Positions 58,252 through 64,000 of a stretch of DNA of 64,000 bases are shown piece by piece. Numbering within the stretch: position 1 is the first letter of the stretch; each line of letters starts with the position of its first letter. The stretch is from Lactifluus volemus (Eukaryota; Basidiomycota; Agaricomycetes; Russulales; Russulaceae), in assembly GCA_022376515.1 (NCBI GenBank), contig WTXI01000004.1, positions 1,240,001-1,304,000 on the forward strand. Reading direction: 5' to 3'. Position numbers and translations under genes: made by a program. The notes below the pieces were generated by a model. It was not told the origin of the DNA and made no database searches. It saw nothing but the letters and a program-made list of their open reading frames with translations.

Positions 58252-58518
58252 ATGATGTTTGTGAAAACTATCGTTGTTCTCGCTTTCGCGATTCTCGGTC
58301 TTGCCGCCCCCATTGTCAACCGTATGTTTTGTCTGGTTATAATGCCGTTGAACAAACTCAATCAGCTTCACGCAGGTAATGCGGAGCCGGGACCGCTGGC
58401 CGTCCCTCGTAATTATGGCCTAGGTGTAAGAGATGACCCGAACGATCCGTGTGGTATCGGCAGTGAGTGTCGCAACGGCAGCAGCAGCCCTGGGGGCGGC
58501 GGCGGCTTTAAAATTTGA
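58252..58518 (+). CDS. hypervariable small secreted peptide 4
   Basis: Exons 58252-58321 and 58376-58518; 54-bp phase-1 intron; 70 aa, the longest of the set. Leader MMFVKTIVVLAFAILGLA then AP. The mature exon starts NAEPGPLAVPRNYG, holds DPCGIGSECRNGSSS (C-x5-C), and ends in a Gly run and FKI. Relative to genes 1, 2 and 5 the ending is frame-shifted: the nucleotides that encode KDLTQ there are read in another phase and stop at TGA 58516. The extra length is mostly GC-rich and repetitive. Confidence 0.65.
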   Translation: MMFVKTIVVLAFAILGLAAPIVNRMFCLVIMPLNKLNQLHAGNAEPGPLAVPRNYGLGVRDDPNDPCGIGSECRNGSSSPGGGGGFKI

Positions 58519-59109
58519 CCCAGTGATGGTAATGTGTTGGATCGATCCTACTGTTATCATTAGCTCAACAAATTTGTCTTTAGGAGAACTACCCATAACC
58601 AGTTTACTTGACATGGTGTAGCCAGATGATCATTCATTGGCATGAGAATTAAACAAGGGGGAGACGGAGGGAGACAATGGCTCCTTACATGCAATGATGG
58701 TTTGTTTGCATTCAAGAATAAAGTCCACATTTTGTTTTGATAAATCCATCTGAGGGGACCATCTCTTTGCCTTGTGTGGACGGTTGACCATAGTAATGAG
58801 ATGCCCCTCAATGTTGACTGAAAGTATGGAAGGACATGAAGATGAAACGCTAGGGACGAAAAAAAAATGCTTCGTGTCGGGCCGGATCTTTCCAGAATGT
58901 ACCCTTACGTGGTGTGCATACTAAGTGTCCCGGGCCATGCCTCAGTTCACTTGCGCACTATCAGCATAATGTCTGACCTGCTGAGCTAGTGACGGTGTAT
59001 TCATGGCATTAAGGGCCCAATAAATGTAAATGACCATACAAGAGGATATTGAAAGTGAAGCCCATGTCCACGTGCATCAAGTATGGCCGCACCTGTGTCA
59101 AAGTAGCTG

Positions 59110-59640
59110 TGTAGTCCTACATTGTGACCCTCAGAGCATACCAGGTCAAGTTTAGTTGCCATCAACGGGTCGGTAATAGCATGCTTTTCTTGCATCAATC
59201 TGATGCGAGTCACCGAGTTGTGGATGTTTGGAGGCAGGACCGTGCGCGTGCGCACACTGTGCAGACGAGAGAGAACGAGACAAACGAGCTTATCTGATGT
59301 CGATCTCGGGCAGTCGCACCAGCGTTTTTAACCACAAGTAAAATGTATGTTCTAATTGACTCAACGGCCGGGTGTGCTGATCGATGAAGCGGGGCCCGAT
59401 CCCGGTGCCGTTGTGGAGTGGTGGGACCAAGTTCGATCTCGAGAGGCTCCCAACCCGCTGCGCGCGCGGTACAAAAGTGCACGGGCAGATAGGCGCCCTG
59501 GGAAGTGAAACAGGATACGGCAGGCGGAAGTCCCAATTTGTGGAGGGAATGGCCGAGAGTCGTGACATTATAGAGCGCTATGACAACCACATGGCCCGGG
59601 GAATCTGGATTGGATGTGTCTGAATGGGTGCCCATGAAGC
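59110..59640 (-). pseudogene. glycosyltransferase-derived relic, fourth copy
   Basis: Same layout as 47484-48107 but with a deletion near 59560 and a frameshift near 59255, so the long frame is split. Confidence 0.45.
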
Positions 59641-59699
59641 AAATCGCGGCTTTCTGTGGTGGTGCAAGAATATCTCAGATCAGAATTACTTTTGATATC

Positions 59700-60475
59700 C
59701 CACTAGCGTAGCACCAAGCCCCTCTGCATCCAAGTTTCTTTTGTTCGTCTCCTCTTCGAGGCTCGCGATTCGAGAAACTCATTGTCTTCCATTGGAAATG
59801 GAATACGATGGTGATTAATGGAGCGGTAGTGAGAAAGAACGCAAAGCTCTCCGATCTCGGAACTTCACGTGACCGCCAACCTCGTCCACGCGGCACCGCG
59901 CCGCCACGCCCTGGGTGTGATGACGTGGCTTCCTTTCCTGTACGTGCCCTTTTTGGAAGTCACCCATTGACCACTGCTGCCTTTTTGTTGTAAACGTTCG
60001 AGTTGTGCCGATCGTAAACGATCATCAGGCTACTGCAGCTCCGCTGACACTGAACAATCGTATTCGCGACTAACTCCATCAGCTGGCTGGTGCTCTGCCC
60101 TTTTGCAGCCATACTTAACAGCCTTCTCTGGGCTCCGGATGATTACGGCAATAGGCAACGGTATTGTTATCTCAGCTTGATGAGGCTGTTCAGGAGCGAA
60201 TGGGTAAAGTACTCATAATTCAAATGCCGGCACTAACTTGATACATGCTCACGCCCAAAATGCTTTGCTGGGCAACAGCCCGATATCTCGAGGAATCCCT
60301 TGACGGTGTTTTACTTTTGCCTCGTGTAACTTATTCATTGGCCCGTAGGGATAAAGGATTAAACGGAAACCGATCACTGATTGATTGCTCGCATAGTAAG
60401 CCCATCTTATTTGACTGCGCCTTGTCTCACCGCTCACCCGCCTTGCTTGGCATTGTTCGTGGGTAGTTTTTTGAC
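59700..60475. other. array spacer
   Basis: No gene; parallel to 48300-49260, lacking the 6-bp gain seen there. Confidence 0.45.
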
Positions 60476-60479
60476 CGCA

Positions 60480-60868
60480 TGGATTACTACTGCGACGTTG
60501 ACGCCATGATACGCCTAGATTGAAACGCCTGGACTACCAAGGAGCCGCAGAACAAGGTGTACACCCCGCCATATATTCGTATCTGAGCCAGGGCTTGACG
60601 CAGCCCATCGTGATAGCACCGAACAAGGTTTGGGCTTAGTGTCCGGCTTGCGGGTCTCAACTCGTCATGGTGGCGGCTCCATCAAGCACTCATGGAAACA
60701 CCGTGGGAGGTCGGGTCATATTCCCGGCCTTTTCGTGCAAAGGCAACGACGGCATGGTCATAACGCCGCCGAATGCGAACGGCACCAAAGGATTCATCCT
60801 TGATGGGCCGAAGTCATGGCAGGGAGGTTTTGTTCGAATTGACGGGATCCCCGGTTGATTAGGAACTG
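60480..60868 (+). pseudogene. glyoxal oxidase 3'-end relic, fullest copy
   Basis: Readable pieces: APSSTHGNTVGGRVIFPAFS, CKGND, PPNANGTKGFILDGPKSW, GGFVRIDGIPG. They match the C-terminal domain of the oxidases at 20-30 kb ([34 protein letters not shown]), with loss of the WHQL segment and a stop after PG. Shows that the array once carried a third, related oxidase gene. Confidence 0.75.
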
Positions 60869-60869
60869 G

Positions 60870-62370
60870 CTGACTTGCCTGCCAGGATTCAAACTGGTTA
60901 CTGAGTTGGAACTTCTTAACCCTTTTTTGGCATTAGTTGAGTTATGCCCTCAAGTGCTACGGTTACCAGCCTGAGCACATGCCTTTTGGAGATCGGGACA
61001 GCAGGACCATCTGCATGGCCTAGGGCAACTGAACGCACCCAATGATTGGGCTCTAAATATTAGCTCGAAGGATGCGCAAGCAACAGTTCGCTCAGTTATA
61101 TTATCACAGGTTTGCGGGCGCTGGCATTCCTTAGCGGCCACTGGCCTGGGGGGCACGGGTCCGAGTGATGGCAGTGCGAGTGAGAAATGTTCAATATGCC
61201 CGGGCCCGCGTAAGTTACTAGCGGTGCGAAAAACAAGGCAACTGTAAGGCAGCACGGATACATCCCGCATCCACGTAAATGCATAAAATTCAGCATTTGA
61301 AATAAGATTCCATATGCGAGTTAAATGCGCGTCGTAGTTGATCCAAATCAAGGGTGTCTACTGTATCCTCGTTGCTGACATGCCGTACAGGATCTACGAG
61401 CTCCACCGAGTGAGCCGGGACTTCTTCAATTAGGGAGCTGTCTCAGTTGCGAGCACACAAAGTGGCGATACCCTGGAAGTACCCCCGCAGAACCTCCATG
61501 ATTTCTAGGGCGTCTTCCTGCGACTCGAACCCGCAACGGCCAGTCCAAGTTCCTATCCTATCCATCTCGTTACTCACCGGAACCTGAAATCTTTTTTTGG
61601 TTTCGCATCGCTTATCACCCCATGAGGCGGGACTCCACCCACCCTAACATTTTTCGGCTTTCTGGGAAAACACCGAAACGCTGAAAAGCGAGGTCAAAAG
61701 CGAGCCCAACCAAATGTCGTAAGTTACCTGGGTCATGTTTTTTTTTATATGCCAAGATTGCCAAATCGTCATATGGATCATCTACTTGATTTTTCGCGCT
61801 TTTCTACTTTTCATCCTTGTTGAGGAACTCGGAAAGAAGCCACATTATTAGAATTCAGGCGCTTTTCCCCCTTGCCCAAGCAGAAAAAAGAAAAAATCTA
61901 GAATCCCTGATGCCTCGCACTCAGGATGGCCAGTGCACTTGGCGCCTCACCTCGTTTCAGTTATCATGATGTACGGGCTCCACTGACTCTTCACATAGAA
62001 CTTGAAGACACTCGGGCAGCTTCTTTCATTTTTCTTGAATGGCATTCTCGCAATCCGGCGCCGCTGATACAATTTAATATACCCAGCCTTGACAATAGGC
62101 CGGCATAAACCAGCCGTTGCGGAGTCGCACTTCGCCCTAAAAAGTCTCTGCTCAGGCTCGGGACCATTTGAAGTCTCTTCAAGCTCTAATCGTATCCGTC
62201 TCCCTGATAGGCGGATTGCTAGGCTGATATTCTCCAGAACCCTCGAATTCATATCGGTTATCATCCCTCGCACTGAGTTTCGGAGCGCCCCAACAGAGTT
62301 TCGGATCGAGCGCGGTCGCGATAGGCTGCAACAGGGTCGAGGGCTCTGTCCTCGACGTGATAATTTAGTT
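60870..62370. other. array spacer, no supported gene
   Basis: Partly similar to 31570-32300 and 42350-42790. Contains a weak tRNA-like sequence (below). Confidence 0.4.
61508..61590 (-). ncRNA. weak tRNA-like sequence
   Basis: On the minus strand TGCGG-GTTCGAG-TCGCA forms a good T-arm. A convincing D-arm, anticodon arm and acceptor are not seen. Possibly a tRNA-derived repeat. Confidence 0.2.
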
Positions 62371-62573
62371 ACGACGGACGGTTAAATACTTCAAGTACAT
62401 TCTCGTATGAGGCATCAAAGTTGCCTCTTCTTTTCACTCGAGTGCCGCGTTCTCGCACTTGTCCCGACCAATTACTTGTTCAAAGCCGACCCGCTTCCCC
62501 TTTTCTTCGTCGCTTCACAACCACTCTATCCTCATCTTCAAGTTCCAATTCAACTTGACCTACTTTGGTGACA

Positions 62574-62768
62574 ATGATGTTTGTGAAAACTATCGTTGTC
62601 CTCTCTTTCGCGATTCTCAGTCTTGCCGCCTCCATCGTCGACCGTATGTTTTGTCTGATTATCATGCCGTTGAACAAGCTCAATAGGCTTCACCCAGGTA
62701 CTGCAGATTCGGGCGAGTCGTGTAACGGGCTTCGGTGTAACCCAGATCCCAAAGATTTGACCCAGTGA
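62574..62768 (+). CDS. hypervariable small secreted peptide 5
   Basis: Exons 62574-62643 and 62698-62768; 54-bp phase-1 intron; 46 aa. Leader MMFVKTIVVLSFAILSLA then AS. The mature exon gives TADSGESCNGLRCNPDPKD then LTQ, with C-x4-C spacing. The PKDLTQ end is shared with genes 1 and 2 while the centre is different. Promoter block and the start of the 3' flank are conserved; the expected 3'UTR intron acceptor is altered here. Confidence 0.68.
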   Translation: MMFVKTIVVLSFAILSLAASIVDRMFCLIIMPLNKLNRLHPGTADSGESCNGLRCNPDPKDLTQ

Positions 62769-63270
62769 TGGTAATGTGCTCGTTCGATCGTACTGTTATT
62801 ATTAGCTCAACAAATTTGTCTTTAAAGGCATGTGAATTAAAGAAGGGGGAGATGCAGGGAGGCAATGGCCCCTTCATACATGCAATGGTGTATTTTGATA
62901 CAGTGTGTGCGTTCAAAAATAAAGTCCAAGCCCACGTTTCATTTCATCTGAGGGGACCATCTCCTTGTATTGCATGGGAGATTGACTGGGGATGAAAAAA
63001 AAAACCTTATCCTTCGTGTTGGCCAGGATTGTTCCAGAATGTACTAGTATGTGTGAAATGGGTGTGCATACCTTTAGTTCACTTGCGCACTATCAGCATA
63101 ATGTCTGACCTGCTGAGCTAGTGACGGTGAATATATGGGCTTTAAGGGCCCAATAGTAAATGTAAATGAACGATATTGAAAGTGAGGCCCACGTCCACGT
63201 GCGTGCAAGGATGTTGCACTTGTGGTCTAAGTAGTGAACGACGGCTGTACTAGTAGTACAATCGACAGAA

Positions 63271-63810
63271 TCACTGACAAGAGTGTAGTCCTACATTGTG
63301 ACCCTCAGAGCGTACCAGGTCAAGTTTCGTTGCTATCAACGGGTCGGTAATAGTATGCTTTGCTCGCATCAATCTAATGCGAGTCACCGAGTTGTGGATG
63401 TTTGGAGGCAGGACCGAGCGCGTGCGCACAGACGAGAGAGAACGAGACAAACGAGCTTTTCTGATGTCGACCTCGGGCAGTCGCACCTGCATTTTTAACC
63501 ACAAGTAAAATGTATGTTCTAATTGACTCAACGGCCGGGTGTACTGATCGACGAAGCGGGGCCCGATAGTGCCGTTGTTGAGTGGCGGGACCAAGTCGAT
63601 CTCGAGAGGCTCAACCGCTGCGTGCGTGGTACAAAAGTGCACGGGCAGATAGGCGCCCTGGGATGTGAAACAGGATACGGCAGGCGGAAGTCCCAGTTTG
63701 TGGAGGGAGTGACCGAGAGTCGCGACAGGGGTGGTTAACAGGTCATAATTACAGAGCGCAGTGACACCGCACGGGAATCTGGATCGGATGTGTTCTGAAT
63801 GGGGGCCCAT
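63271..63810 (-). pseudogene. glycosyltransferase-derived relic, fifth copy
   Basis: 179-codon open frame with the same layout as 36139-36690 and 47484-48107 (VATLGHSLHKLGLPPAVSCF, then RFVDQYTRPLSQLEHTFYLW). No DxD region. Confidence 0.45.
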
Positions 63811-64000
63811 GAAGCAAACTACGGCTTTCTGTGGTGGTGCAAGAATATCTCGGATCAGAATTACTTTTGATATACCACTAGCACGGGGCGAAGGAGAAAC
63901 TTGTTGAACGGAATGGACGACTCATAACATTTTTAAAGTCATTGAGTGGTGTGTAAGTAGTATAATAAAATGTAGGATTTGGGTCAGTTTGCATATGGAA
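63811..64000. other. array spacer to window end
   Basis: Matches 36690-36790 and 48050-48170. The array continues beyond the window. Confidence 0.5.

Larger units (their letters stand above)
49470..58518 (+). repeat. array unit, second copy (copia-interrupted)
   Basis: Partner of 43060-46968. Same order of parts; diverged enough that several small indels tell the copies apart. Confidence 0.8.

Noticed and set aside
35366..62768. Peptide genes as mating pheromone precursors or Kex2-processed RiPP precursors
   Set aside because: No CaaX end, no KR/RR sites before the mature part, and a classical signal peptide is present.

Overview
The window reads as an Agaricomycete (basidiomycete) fungal chromosome segment. 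The evidence is many short GT-AG introns of about 50-70 bp, a SAC3/GANP mRNA-export gene, a WOPR (Gti1/Pac2) regulator, two multi-WSC-domain glyoxal oxidases, chitin synthase and VPS10 relics, and a Ty1/copia element. I cannot fix the genus from sequence alone.

Layout. 1-6 kb: two minus-strand genes for small secreted proteins, one of which is an 11-exon gene built from tandemly duplicated exons, with a decayed VPS10 gene between them. 7.7-15.1 kb: a gene-dense, conserved-looking block with SAC3/GANP (12 exons) and a WOPR transcription factor (2 exons). 15-19 kb: no gene I can support, plus a MITE-like element. 19.2-30.7 kb: a tandem duplication of about 5.4 kb that carries the WSC-glyoxal oxidase gene; the upstream copy has a 1-nt frameshift near its 3' end and the downstream copy (1004 aa) is intact. 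31-64 kb: an accessory array of nested duplications. Its recurring parts are (i) five plus-strand genes for 46-70 aa secreted peptides, (ii) minus-strand relics of a family-8 glycosyltransferase, (iii) relics of a 3'(2'),5'-bisphosphate nucleotidase (HAL2-like), (iv) 3'-end relics of glyoxal oxidase, and (v) one chitin synthase relic. A very young copia element (LTRs differ at one site) sits inside one glycosyltransferase relic.

Two signals stand out. First, seven small secreted-protein genes (two minus, five plus) share a signal-peptide exon and a phase-1 intron of 53-54 bp. In the five array genes the leader and intron are nearly constant while the mature exon is highly variable around two cysteines. 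In the 1.9-3.3 kb gene the second exon has been multiplied ten times with its intron, giving a 273-aa repeat protein. Second, the octamer CACTGGCA/TGCCAGTG occurs 32 times in my manual count, against about 2 expected. It is absent from the SAC3/WOPR block and from the retrotransposon. In six comparisons between duplicated copies it is explained by a 6-bp gain (ACTGGC) at a single CA/TG dinucleotide. I know of no described system that does this.

All gene models are hand-spliced from GT-AG sites, reading-frame phase and paralogue comparison; none is backed by transcripts or database searches here.
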